Shown piece by piece: positions 23,998 to 35,248 of a DNA stretch of 64,000 nt; the first letter of the stretch is position 1; every line of letters begins with the position of its first letter. The translations under genes and the position numbers were made by a program. Location of the stretch: NCBI RefSeq assembly GCF_945859705.1, contig NC_079136.1, forward strand, positions 99,678,051 through 99,742,050. Direction: 5' to 3'. This DNA comes from Episyrphus balteatus (Eukaryota; Arthropoda; Insecta; Diptera; Syrphidae). The notes under the pieces were generated by a model that had not been told where the DNA came from, did no database searches, and saw only the letters and a list, made by a program, of their open reading frames with translations.

Positions 23998-24092
23998 AGC
24001 TCAGCTCACAGCTCAGCTCAAATTTGAGCTAGGTACCATAGCTTAGCTCATTTGAGCTGAGCTGAAAGTGAGCTGAGCTGAAAGTGAGCGCC
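23998..24092. repeat. AGCTC/GAGCT block, first
   Basis: Dense overlapping AGCTC and GAGCT words, including CAGCTCAGCTCACAGCTCAG and its near inverse a few tens of bases on, so the block is itself an inverted repeat that can fold. Confidence 0.8.
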
Positions 24093-24095
24093 CCA

Positions 24096-25460
24096 ACTTC
24101 CAACGCCTATATCTCGGAATTTTGAAAAAAATGAAAAAAAAATTTTTGATGCCAAAAGGTAGCGGGGACTCTAACCTACATTTGGGTACAACTTCCATCC
24201 CTGTAGGTACACGCGTTCTCAAACCAGGAGAACTTAAAGGTAAAAAAAAAGTTAAGCCCGATTCTGAAAAAATAGGCATGATGTGGCGGTTTAACATGCA
24301 AGGCGATTTTTTAAAAATCTGACAATGTGCAAAGCGTAGGCCCATGACACAAGCTATCATTTGGCGTCACTCCCAAAAATTGCTCTCAAGCGGCTTAGCT
24401 TCCAGGAGCGTTCAAAGATTCGGGGATTTTTCGAAAAAAAATTTTACCCCAACTTTCAAAGGCGATTTTCTCGGAATTTTGAAAAAAATCGAAAAACCGG
24501 ATTATACCACTATCGGGTAGCTGAGAATATAAGCTTTTGTATGGCACCACTCCCCTGTCTCTAGATCAAAGCCTTCCAACGCCTATATCTCGGAATTTTG
24601 AAAAAAATGAAAAAAATTTTGTTGATGCCAAAAGGTAGCGGGGACTCTAACCTACATTTGGGTACAACTTCCATCCCTGTAGGTACACGCGTTCTCAAAC
24701 CAGGAGAACTTAAAGGTAAAAAAAAAGTTAAGCCCGATTCTGAAAAAATAGGCATGATGTGGCGGTTTAACATGCAAGGCGATTTTTTAAAAATCTGACA
24801 ATGTGCAAAGCGTAGGCCCATGACACAAGCTATCATTTGGCGTCACTCCCAAAAATTGCTCTCAAGCGGCTTAGCTTCCAGGAGCGTTCAAAGATTCGGG
24901 GATTTTTCGAAAAAAAATTTTACCCCAACTTTCAAAGGCGATTTTCTCGGAATTTTGAAAAAAATCGAAAAACCGGATTATACCACTATCGGGTAGCTGA
25001 GAATATAAGCTTTTGTATGGCACCACTCCCCTGTCTCTAGATCAAAGCCTTCCAACGCCTATATCTCGGAATTTTGAAAAAAATGAAAAAAATTTTGTTG
25101 ATGCCAAAAGGTAGCGGGGACTCTAACCTACATTTGGGTACAACTTCCATCCCTGTAGGTACACGCGTTCTCAAACCAGGAGAACTTAAAGGTAAAAAAA
25201 AAGTTAAGCCCGATTCTGAAAAAATAGGCATGATGTGGCGGTTTAACATGCAAGGCGATTTTTTAAAAATCTGATAATGTGCAAAGCGTAGGCCCATGAC
25301 ACAAGCTATCATTTGGCACCACTCCCAAAAATTGCTCTCAAGCGGTTTAGCTTCCAGGAGCGTTCAAAGATTCGGGGATTTTTCGAAAAAAAAATTTACC
25401 CCAACTTTCAAACGCGATTTTCTCGGAATTTTGAAAAAAGTCGTAAAACCGGATTGTACC
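24096..25460 (+). repeat. 2.9 tandem units of 476 bp
   Basis: Unit starts CCAACGCCTATATCTCGG at 24097, 24573 and 25049; the period of 476 is exact at every landmark checked (for example ATGGCG at 24361 and 24837, ATGGC-C at 25313). Units are nearly identical, which indicates recent amplification or homogenisation. Each unit contains a second, diverged CTCGGAATTTTGAAAAAA phrase about 356 bp after the first, a trace of an older internal duplication. Open frames of 66 codons (+) and 91-105 codons (-) recur in each unit. Confidence 0.95.
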
Positions 25461-25524
25461 TGATTTTTTTTATGATTAAAAAAGAAATATTTTACTAAAA
25501 AAATAGAAATATATTTACTATTAA

Positions 25525-25735
25525 CCCTAGAAAGATAATCTACGTCTGTAAGATAAGACGTATGGCGTGTAAAGAACTGTTTTATCTAATTCAATTCAAA
25601 TTTCTGGGTTTTTGTTAAATTGATTTGATTTATTATATCACTTCTTTAAAATAATCTAAGTAATGAGTTAAATAAATATGACAAAAAGTGTTAACATAAG
25701 ACCAAAAATCTTTTTTAGAATCATACGTCTCTGAG
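25525..25735 (+). mobile_element. piggyBac-type terminus after TTAA
   Basis: TTAA (25521-25524) is followed by CCCTAGAAAGATAATC, the canonical piggyBac-family terminal sequence, and by subterminal ACGTCTGTAAGATAAGACGT. About 200 bp from here to 25735 are absent from X copy 2, so this is an insertion into copy 1. The expected inverse end with a second TTAA is not clear; CATACGTCTCTGAGAAAGAT near 25722 may be its decayed form. A non-autonomous piggyBac MITE, damaged at its right side, is the best reading. Confidence 0.65.
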
Positions 25736-26286
25736 AAAGATCACGAAAAATTATCTGTTTTATTTATAAAAATATCCATGTGTTAAAATAATTCCATTAA
25801 TAACTAGAACCAAACATCTTGAGCTATGGTGTTTTATAAAAGTTTAAAATATCTTCATATTTCATTATACTTTCCAAATAAAAATCAATGTATCCTCTCA
25901 CCCATCACAGCTCAGCTCAGCTCACTTTCAGTGCCGGATAAACCATGTCATGGGCCCCTAGGCAAAGTATTTCTTGGGCCCTTTTTCGATGGCTTTTCAA
26001 TATCATAAGCTCTTTTTAAGTTAGGCTAGTAGGTAACTTACCAGAGACTAATCGGCTATAATCTGGTTTCCTACCATGTCATTTTATAAAAAATGTAAAC
26101 TATAAGTTTTGAAATAACTATAATAAATATTGCAGTGATATCTCAACAAGAACATTATAGCAACTTGATGGTTCACAGATAATTTCGATTAACGTTAGTT
26201 ATTAGAAAATATCTTAGATTCAAAAGGTATAAATAGGTATAGGTGCCTATGCCTATTTTTCACGAGTCGATTTAAGCCACATGATA

Positions 26287-26729
26287 CACAGAGAAAAATA
26301 TGACCCGCTAAAAACTAACTGATTGCCATATTGTTTTAACGTCCATACATTTCATAAGGAAATCTTATTAAAATCAACGATAAATAAGGTTTTTTTAAGG
26401 AGATTTCTTATTATTTTTATAGAGAAAATATTATTAAAATTTGACTGAAAAGTTGATTTTTTTTTGCAACTTAGCACTAGAACAAAAATCGCGATCAATA
26501 TTTTCATGGCAGGTTGGTTCAGGTGGTAAGGTGGGCGACTATAATGATTTGAGTTCGATTCCCGGCCTGGTCGTCGCTTTTTTTTTTTTCTTTTCAAAAC
26601 CCTACAAGTGCAGATTTTAAAACAATAAGGAAAACCCGATTGTTTTAATAAGGTTTCCTTCTTGGATGAAAACCATAGAGAAATCTTATTGTTTTTTGTT
26701 CTATTTTATGTGGTCTATTTTTCTCTGTG
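26287..26729 (+). mobile_element. tRNA-core MITE, copy T2 (443 bp)
   Basis: CACAGAGAAAAATATGACC and the inverse GGTCTATTTTTCTCTGTG form termini flanked by TA on both sides. The centre holds a plus-strand tRNA-like region (26508-26576). It is nested in the hAT element, hence younger than that insertion. Confidence 0.85.
26508..26576 (+). other. tRNA-like region in T2
   Basis: GGTTCAGGTGGTAAGGTGGGCGAC (A-box side; fewer than 20 bases are essential: TCAGGTGGTAAGG) is followed by GAGTTCGATTCCCGGCC, a good B box. A T-rich run follows. It is not a foldable tRNA gene. Confidence 0.65.
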
Positions 26730-27026
26730 TATGTCTCACGGCTAAAGTCGACTAGGACTCTACTATGGGGATTCTCACTTTAGTCTCGTGCGGCTTACGT
26801 TCAAACGACTCGACTGACGCCAGCATTACGGTTTCATCATAAAACTGGAGAGAGAAATCATTCGAAAAAGTGTCAATTTTGATTTTATTATTATAGCCCA
26901 GGCAAATCAGTCAAAATATGGGCATGATCTCACATTTTTCGCGGGACAATATTTTTTTCATTGAATGTGTTTCGCTGGTTGTCCTTATCATAAAAGTTCA
27001 TTTGTTTGGATGATAGGAGCAGCCGC

Positions 27027-27434
27027 CATCTTGGAAAAGAGATTGGTATCGTTTTTATTGAATAGCTCCATTGTTGTTCAAATAAACAAAAAATGACAAA
27101 GGTAAGATTTATTAACAATAAAATTATCTAAAAAATGATATACAATCCAATTCCGTTAGTAGATTAAATAAAATTTTATAATTTTCATACTACCCCAACA
27201 AATCAAAACTTCGTCAAATATATGAAAAAATGCAATTTTGCCTCTACCTTGCGAGACAAACTCGCACTTTAACCAACTATAAAATTGTATTTAATCAACT
27301 CACGGAATTGGTTTGTATATCATTTTTAAGATAATTGTATTGTTAAAAAAATCTCACCTCTGTCATTTTTTGTTTAAATTAAAAACAAAGGAGCTATTCA
27401 ATAAAAACGACATCAATTTCTTTTCCAAAATCTT
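27027..27434. repeat. foldback hairpin inside the hAT element
   Basis: Left arm 27027-27175 (CCATCTTGGAAAAGAGATTG onward) pairs with right arm about 27283-27434 (ending CAATTTCTTTTCCAAAATC), including the shared TTTTTATTGAATAGCTCC. The loop is about 105 bp. Arms are around 85-90% similar by eye. If transcribed it would give a 150-bp double-stranded stem. Confidence 0.75.
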
Positions 27435-27696
27435 CGTGTAGACGTTAGAAATCATCAAACTTCTGTACATTCTTAAAGCTAGAATACAAATTGGGTACAT
27501 TGATTGGACAATTTTATCTAATTTTGTTAATTTTCTATTTTTGTTGTTCTTTTTTCTTATACAAATGTAATGTTGTTTTTTATTGAAGGAACAATTCCAA
27601 GAAATTTTGTTTGTTCGTAGTCAGGACGAGGGGCCCCTAGCTGAAGTGGGGCCCCTAGGCAGCTGCCTAGTTTGCCTTGAGGCTAATCCGGCACTG

Positions 27697-27860
27697 CTCA
27701 CTTTACTTTAGCTCACCCAACAGCTCAGCTCAACCATCAGCTCAGCTGACTTTCAGCTCAGCTCAAATGAGCTGAGCTATGGTACATAGCTCAAAAGTCA
27801 GCTAGCTCAAAATTTGAGCTGAGCTGTGAGCTGAGCTCAGCTCACTTTTGAGCTTTGTAG
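27697..27860. repeat. AGCTC/GAGCT block, second, right part
   Basis: Continues the AGCTC-rich block that begins at about 25905 and was split by the hAT element. It includes a near-inverse of the first block (GAGCTATG, AATTTGAGCTGAGCTGTGAG). Confidence 0.75.
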
Positions 27861-28170
27861 CAACCCTGCAAGTTCCATATTGCTACTACTAGTGCTGAAG
27901 CACACACAATTCTCATAAAATAACCATATCGCACATTTTATGCTCAATTCATTTAGTTTCGTTAAGAGTATACCGTACGTTCTGAACCGCACAACATGTG
28001 TAAATTTCACAGAATAAATTGAAAACTACATGGACGCAAGGAGGATGAAAGAATAGTAATTAAAATTAAAATAATAGAAATTAAAAATATCAAATGAAAT
28101 TCATTTACATATACTGAATGAGAAGTATAACTTCAGTCGCGTGTACATGTGTACACACACTCTTTTTTTT

Positions 28171-29352
28171 TTTTTTAAGTGCATAAAGCCTCAAAGGTAG
28201 TTTAAAGAAAAAAAAAACATGAAAATAAAGACTACTATCGTCTATAGAAATATATCTCTCGACCCTAAAAGTCTTAAGTCTGTAGAAATTCATCAAAACC
28301 TTTAATTGGCTTGAATGACAGGACAATATGACATGTGTTCATTCTATGAGTGCCACTTTTCCCAGCACATTACAATGGATTTGCATTGATTTAAGTATGA
28401 AGGTAAAACAATAAACTGTCATAACAATCTAATAAAAAAAATGGTTAGTGTAATTAAATAAGATATTTTAGCTGATTGAATTACTTGCAATAATTGCATT
28501 AATAACACCCAAAGCACCTTTGTTTCATTGCAATATTGTAAAATTAGTATCTATATTTCTGTTACTTTTTATGACAATATGACCTGTGGGATTATTTTTT
28601 TATATGGGTCATGGTATGGATAGCACTAACCCAATAAAACAATGCTCCCAGAAAGCTCCATTTGTACCATCCATAACAGATATCTTTAGACATATGAAAA
28701 TATAAAATTGCAATGTTATACAGATTCTGCAAGTGCAATTTTTTTTTTTCATAACAAATTCCACGCGAGAATGCAAATCTCTGAATTGAACAGGTGGACA
28801 CGGTCTTTGATATTTGCACATTGCGAATGCAAATGCTTCAGCAAATAAACTAGAAATGAGTTCATTTAATAAAATTGATAAAGTATATTTTTTACAAAGA
28901 ATTAAAAAAAATGTTTCAAATAAAATCTACTGTAGGTGTAAGTTATGTATCAATATTTAAAAATGTTAATATTTTGAGTTTGTGACTTTTCATTCTAAAA
29001 AATAAAAATTGATTTGTATTTTATTTTGGTTTAGGCGTAAGGTTTACACAAAACTAACTGCCATGTTTGGATTATATAAAAATTTGATTATAAAAAAACT
29101 TAACCAGCAAATAAGAATTTGAATGCAAGCACTAAATAAGTTTTTCATAATCTATGCCATGTTTCATGGCCTGCCTGACTCACGCAATAAATTTTTAACT
29201 ATTTAAGCAAACCATGCATATTAAATTTTTATTTATTTTTAGTTACCTATGTATTTAGATAAATAAGTGTTTCATGTCGTCCCCTTCCTGCGAGAATATG
29301 CGAAAACTTAAAGCTTATACAATATATATATAATGAAAAAGATTTTTTTTAC
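28171..29352. other. AT-rich sequence without recognised gene
   Basis: Only A/T-driven open frames on the minus strand (28592-28821, two overlapping). No motif, RNA gene or paired repeat seen. Confidence 0.4.
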
Positions 29353-29356
29353 TTAA

Positions 29357-29899
29357 CCCTTTCGGACCCAGCGTTACTCTCATGTAACATTTTTTTAAAA
29401 ATTCGTAAAAAATATTAGATTAAACAATTTTTTAGGTTTCGATGGCTTAGTTGAAAGATACTAATGCCTAGTTACTGGATTATTACAAAAAGTTAGTCAA
29501 ATATCATACCTTTAATTTTTTTGTTTCGAAAAAGGGACTGATATTCACATTTTTTTTTTTTTTTTGCAAATTTTTTTTTTTTTAATATATGTTCATAATT
29601 TTGAAAAAAAGATATAAAAAATGTTAATGCAGAAAGTGTTTTGTTTTTTTTGCTAAGAAGAAGTAGCATACATTAAAGTATCATAAAAAGTTATTTTCTC
29701 AGTTCTCCGACTTTTTTTGGTGGTCATAGGCAGTGAATGCTACTTATATGTAGCATGAGAATTACAAATTAGTTTTGCTATTTAATATTTTGGAAAACCA
29801 CTTTTTGCTATTCATAATTCTTAGTTGTGATGTTTTTGACCCGATAATACCGAAAAAACATTTTTTAATAATGATTTTCATAGCTTGGGTTCGAAAGGG
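29357..29899. mobile_element. TTAA-flanked MITE, 543 bp
   Basis: CCCTTTCGGACCCA and the inverse TGGGTTCGAAAGGG are each flanked by TTAA (29353-29356, 29900-29903). The interior has poly-T tracts and an inverse pair around CTCATGTAACAT / ATGTAGCATGAG. TTAA targets are used by piggyBac and Kolobok groups; the CCC start favours piggyBac. Confidence 0.8.
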
Positions 29900-29952
29900 T
29901 TAAGTGTAAGGGATAATCTTAAAAAAACTACAACTGTCTGAACTTTGCATTA

Positions 29953-30538
29953 AGGTGGTCCACGCTTGTATGGAAAAAATAAAATTTTCAAATAAACGTT
30001 GGGCCACTCCCTATTTTGGTTCCACATCATATTGGTATCATACTGTTGAATTTTGAGCCTCCTATCTTATATAGAAGGGGGTGCTCATCGATATTGAAAA
30101 ATTTTATTGTATTGTTAAAAAAATACTTTTGTTTTTTTTTTCATATTTTAAGTTAAAAATTGCTTTCTGAAAATATATAGAAATAATAATTTCTGGGGCC
30201 ACTTCCAAGTAAATTTCGTCAACAGGTAGTACACAGACTTTTTATTTGCACATTTTGCTTATTATTTATTATTATTAACTATTGCTAACTTTTTTTCGAA
30301 GAAAAAATATTTTATACAAATGTTTCATAAGGACAAGTAAAACTTCAATAAAATATTTGCTTAAAAAAATATATAAAATCAAGATTACCTACAAAACCTA
30401 CAAATTGGACTGTTACTAGTACCCTCTTGCGGTTAAGATAGCGAATTGAAATTTCACAACGTTAATGTTATAGATAAGTGGAACAAATATAGGGGGTGGC
30501 CCGACCGAAAATTGAAAAAAATATTTTTTGGACCACAC
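29953..30538. mobile_element. TA-flanked MITE, 586 bp
   Basis: AGGTGGTCCACG and the inverse TTGGACCACAC form the ends, with TA outside both. A second inverse pair lies inside: GTTGGGCCACTCCCTATTT near the left and AATATAGGGGGTGGCCCGAC near the right. There is no coding capacity. Confidence 0.65.
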
Positions 30539-30988
30539 TACTTTGCATGAATAAAAGTAGATCAAAATTTAAAAAAAAAACACGTATACGCCACAGTGAA
30601 CAAATCTTAGTGAATTCATTGGGTTTGTTTATTTTGAAGCATATTAACAGATAATTTTGCTGCAAGATTAAAAATAAGTACATAGTATTCATTGCGATAT
30701 CAATAAATCATCAATTTTAAAGTTCAAGTGACCTCAACTCCAAATTTATAAAGCGTTTCGCCCAGGTACGACAGTGGCCTCATCAATCAATCGCTTCACT
30801 TAAAATAAAAATAATTTTAATAATGTTTTATTATTTTTGTTATTTTTTCTTCGTTATCAATAACTCATCATTATACCTTAACGATTCTATTCTGACTGTC
30901 TGTCTGTATCTGTATTTTTCTTGAAGTAAAGCCTAAGCAACTTCAGCAATTTTCTTCAGTCTTCGTAGTTATGAGCTTTGTAAAATTA

Positions 30989-30995
30989 CCTATAT
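30989..30995. repeat. left 7-bp target duplication of outer E
   Basis: CCTATAT, identical to 38620-38626 on the far side of the 7.6-kb nest. Confidence 0.85.
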
Positions 30996-31543
30996 CATTG
31001 AATAATTATATATAGAAGTGACACCGATAGTTTCTAGCGCTACACAATTTTATTTTTTTCGGCAATCAGATGTACTAAAAAATCCCCAGAGAGAATGGGG
31101 CTTGTCTTAGAAAATTATTTTTCCAAAAATTTGTTTTTAAAAAAGGAAATTTCACAAATACAAACGTAACAAAACAAATATCAAATAAAAATAAATTGTA
31201 TCGACACGTCGACATCCTATAGTAGAAAAAAAAATAAGGAAATTTTACTCACACATAAAACATAAAACAAATATCAAACAAAAATAAATCGTATCGACAC
31301 ATCGACATCCTATAAATGAAAAAATAAAATAAGGAAATTTTACTCATACATACAAAATTACACAAATATCAAACAAAAATATTGAAAAGTTAGTTGACAT
31401 TATAAATGTATCCATAGTAACTCGAAACTAAAAACAAGAAATTTTTTATTAACGACGAGAATTTGAACAAAATTAAATATTATTGTTGTATATCCTAGGC
31501 ACGTTATAGCTTATAGGGCATGAAAGTTACCCTTGTTTCAATA

Positions 31544-31618
31544 GTCCTATTAGCGTAGGTGACAAGGTGATTGCTGTTTAATTTTGCTTTCTGAGTTCGT
31601 ATCCCCACCGAGATTGCT
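31544..31618 (+). other. tRNA-like region in outer E
   Basis: TTAGCGTAGGTGACAAGGTG (A-box side) and GAGTTCGTATCCCCACCG (B-box-like GTTCGTATCC) are spaced as in a tRNA and followed by a T run. The same region is present inverted in the inner copy at about 37775-37850, so it is an integral part of E. Confidence 0.65.
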
Positions 31619-33726
31619 ATTTTTTTTATATTATATTTTGTTTTGGAATATTATGAAATGCGTAACAATTAGAGCCTTTTTTTGCTGAATCGAAGCTTAA
31701 GCATTTAATTACAACATAAATCCTTATGTGACAGTTTACGCCGAAGTTAAAATAGAGCCTAAAAGTTTATGTTCAACATGAATTATTTAAGGTTCGTTTC
31801 AGCTAATGGCCCTTAAAGAAAAAAAGAAAAACGTTAAGAAAAACTCAACGTAATAATTTAAATGAGGTAAGAGCTCAAACCAATAAGTCGTTTTGGCTCA
31901 AACTTTTTGTTTATTTTTGATTCCAAGGAGGGGAAATTGAAATTTTTTAACGGCACCAACTAGAGATGCTGCGAATAATGATTTGGTCGAATACCGAACA
32001 TTCGACCACGCTTATATGTACATTCACTTACTATTAGGCTATTATTACTATAATTCACCAAAGCTTATCATTAGTAAATTTGATTTTCTACGAGCCTTAC
32101 CAATAATCAAATTAAAGGTTCACTTAAATATTTAACTGAATTATACATATTTCTCTCAACCAATATAAACAATTTAATACTCAGATTAAAGGCTAAAGCT
32201 CGGCTAAATTTAATACTTGAGTTTCATAACCATAAAATTTAACCGAGCATTAGCTTTTAACCTGAGTTGTTTTTATACACTAGGCCAAAAAGTTTAAGGA
32301 ACAAAGGAAAATTCGTGATAGCTCCAAAACAAGTACCAATTCGATTTGATTTTTTCTACTAAGATAGATTTTTAGAAAAAAAAAATTTCAAAATCGTTGG
32401 AACCTTATAAATTAAAAAAAAAAAATTAAAAAATAAAATTGGTATGCAATTTTGTAGAAATTACTAATCCAAAAACTATTATTTTCCCAAATTTTCTTTC
32501 TGTTTTATATCTAAACTATATAAATGCTTTTGTATAAAAAATTCGTTGAAATTAAATTGGTAGTTTGGCACGGTTCTACGGTAGGTTAATAATAATTTTA
32601 AAAAATGTCCATGATTACCCAAAAACTATTATATAATTTTTTTAAACAAAATCACTGGTACCGTTTTCGAGAAAATTAAACATTTCCTAAATTGGTTTAT
32701 GACAGGTATCGTTATTTTTGATAAAAAAAAAATTAGTTCTAAAAACCCCTATGGAGATTCTGCAAAAAAATGCTACATACCAAGTTTGATGTTACTCGGT
32801 AGATTCATTTAGCTGTTCCTTTGGGAGGTGGCAAAGTACTACTAATAGTTAACTAGCGATTTTCAATGGAATGCACTTTCAACGAATTCAATACAAATCG
32901 TATCCACTCGGGAAGAAGAGCATGAGTAGGTAGATGATAGTACTAGATTAAACAAAAAATCTACTATTAGCAGACTACCACCTCCAGTGGAACAGGGCTA
33001 TAGTAATCCCATGTCTGATTGTTATCTCAACTTTTTTTTTGTACGAATGCATAGCTTGACTATATTATGACAAAATAAAAAGCATGTAAAATCAACATTC
33101 TTCTAGTTTTAGAATCTTAGAACCAAATATGTATTTTATTTCAAATGGTGAAATAGAAAAATCATTGGAACTATCCCAAAACCACATTTTCTTGCATTTG
33201 CGATCAAAATATGCCCTTTTACCTTTTGAGTTTATTTGAACATTTTATTTATAAATATCGTTTAAATTTTAGATAACAAAAATGTTTTAATTAAAAATAA
33301 AGAAAAGTATCCAAAAATGGTACGAAAAGATTTTTTTTCAAAATTTAACATTTTATAAAAATTTTTAATTTTTATTTGCAGTTGCAAATTTGAACAAAGC
33401 CGTATATCCAGAGTCCTTGTTCGCAAACATAAATCAGTTCAAGCAAATAAACGAGGTTGTTTCGTACTGTATTAAAATACTTTAAAATAATGTGAAATAT
33501 GGCCATATTGTATGAACTTGATCCCTACCTACTCTTCAATTATGCGGTTTAAGAAATGTTAAAGTATATGCCACAGTGCATGTTGAAAACATTCAAACAA
33601 TGTGAACTACAACTTTGGCCTAGATATTATTACAAAAAGCACCCTAATCAAAATTAAATAAACACTTCTATAACTGAAGAAAATCTTCTTCTTCTCGTTA
33701 ATAAAAACAAAATCGTTCCAAACATA

Positions 33727-35248
33727 TAGTGGAGTAACTAAAGCTCAAAAATTGGCAATATTAGGGAACCCGGCCGAACAGCTTAGATTTTGATGATCTT
33801 TTTTTTCAAACGTCGGTAATTAAAAATACTTTAAAGTCTATAGATTAAAAATTGCCGGTGTTGCCGTTTTGATTTTTTAAATTTAATTAAAGATTTTTGT
33901 GAACAAAAACAAATTTTTTTCAAAAATTTTTCTTAAATTTCATAAATTAATTGATGCCAAAAGATTGTCTAGGAAATTCAAGGAAAAAAAATATGTGGGA
34001 GTGAGGGACAATCTTCCATAGTTCAAGCGATAGATGCAATTTTCTTATCAATTGACTTCAAACACAAAAAAAAAATATTTGAACACAACGGCAGCACCTA
34101 CAATATTCAAATATACATTTTTTAAAAGCTAGAAGCTTAGTCATATATGTAAAATTAAAATTAAATTAATTGAATTAACGGCTTTTGAAAGAATGGTAAT
34201 TGAACTCAGATTTTTGAAAAAAAAAATTATTGAAAAAATTTTAACATGTCGTTTTTTAAACTTGGTCGTAATATAAAATGCATTTATTTTCAAATTTTTT
34301 TGGCCGCATTTATTATGATTTCAAATTATAAAAGGAAATGTCAATATGTATTACGGTTTATGAAAAAAATTAAAAAGTATTTCATTTTCAAAGAACTTTT
34401 TTTAATAAAAGTTTTGAAAAAAAATGTTACTTATTTTTTTTTTAAAGTTCAACATCTAAACATAAAATTATTTTTTATTCATTTAATAACCCTTACTGTT
34501 GAAAGTTAAATAGCAAAAATTTAAAGTTCCTATTTACCACAGTCTTTGAGAAAATTAATTATTTCAATGCAAAAATTCAGTTTTAATAAAAAAAAAAACC
34601 ATTGAAATTGAAGTAATTTTTCATTTTTTTTCAAAAGTGTGATATATTTTACCTTTTTTGCTTCGAAATTCAACTGATAATATTTATGACCAAACATTTT
34701 TTTTTAAATGAATTCATATTTTATTAGAAAAAGTTTGGAAAAAAGTCATTTTAAATTTTTCTAATAACATTTTTTTTGTTATTAATTCTGAGTTTTAGGA
34801 CCATTTTTTCAAAAAGTCTTGATTAAATTTAGTGGATTTAAATTTAAGAGATAAGAATGAGCTTCTGGCTTTTTAAAAATGTATTTTAAAATATTGTAGG
34901 TGTTGCCGTTGTTTTCAAAATATTTTTTTTGTGTTTGAGGTCAGAATGTTAGAAAATTGCATTTATCGCTTAAACGATGGAAGATTGTCCCTTACTGCCT
35001 TTTATATATTTTCCTTAAATTACCTAGAGAATCTTTTGCTATCATTTGTTTTATGAAATTTAAGCAAAAAAAATGGTTTTATTAAGAAAAAAATTAATTT
35101 TAATTTAAAAAAACAAAACGGCAACACCGGCAATTTTTATTCTATAGACTTTAAAGTATTTTTAATTACCTACGTTTAAAAAAAAAAATCGTCAAAATCA
35201 GAGCTGTTCGGCCGGGTTCCCTAATAATTTGCTTTAGTTACTCTACTA
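33727..35248. mobile_element. 1.5-kb foldback element inserted in outer E
   Basis: Termini TAGTGGAGTAACTAAAGC and the inverse GCTTTAGTTACTCTACTA lead into inverse arms of about 400 bp (33727-34125 and 34870-35248), sharing GGGAACCCGGCCGAACAGC and GGCAACACCGGCAATTTTTA-like blocks. The loop is AT-rich. The inner E copy has the unoccupied site (inverse of CCAAACATACAAAAGAATC at about 35665-35690), giving a TA or ATA target duplication. A related solitary end lies at 6340-6462. There is no transposase. Confidence 0.85.

Larger units (their letters stand above)
25929..27696. mobile_element. hAT-type element, 1768 bp, non-coding, with nested insertions
   Basis: Termini CAGTGCCGGAT and ATCCGGCACTG are inverse, and both sides are flanked by a perfect 8-bp duplication CTCACTTT (25921-25928, 27697-27704), diagnostic of hAT. 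Subterminal GGGCCCCTAGGCA occurs in inverse at both ends. It sits inside the second AGCTC block of X copy 1 and is missing from copy 2. Inside it lie a tRNA-core MITE (26287-26729) and a foldback hairpin (27027-27434). No transposase frame is visible, so it needs a source elsewhere. Confidence 0.9.
23592..28170 (+). mobile_element. composite satellite-bearing element X, copy 1
   Basis: Bounded by TGAAGTTATACTTCTTAT (left) and the inverse AGAAGTATAACTTCA (28121-28135). Homology with copy 2 continues to GTCGCGTGTACATGTGTACA and the T run near 28170. In order it holds a constant segment, a 14-bp satellite, an AGCTC block, 2.9 tandem 476-bp units, an AT-rich segment with a piggyBac-like end, a second AGCTC block split by a hAT element, and a constant right segment. 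The same order, inverted, is found at 56305-58166. There is no coding evidence. Paired short ends, internal tandem arrays and a microsatellite-like end recall DINE-type (Helentron-derived) elements of flies, but that assignment is a guess. Confidence 0.8.

Noticed and set aside
23785..24046. Long Cys/Trp/His-rich repeat proteins on both strands (also 57669-58089)
   Set aside because: They come from the 14-bp satellite, which lacks stops in several frames; frames rotate through the array because 14 is not a multiple of 3.
32266..32830. Nested Tc1-like end (TA, then CACTAGGCCAAAAAGTTT) inside E
   Set aside because: No inverse partner end was found and both E copies share it, so it is treated as part of E.
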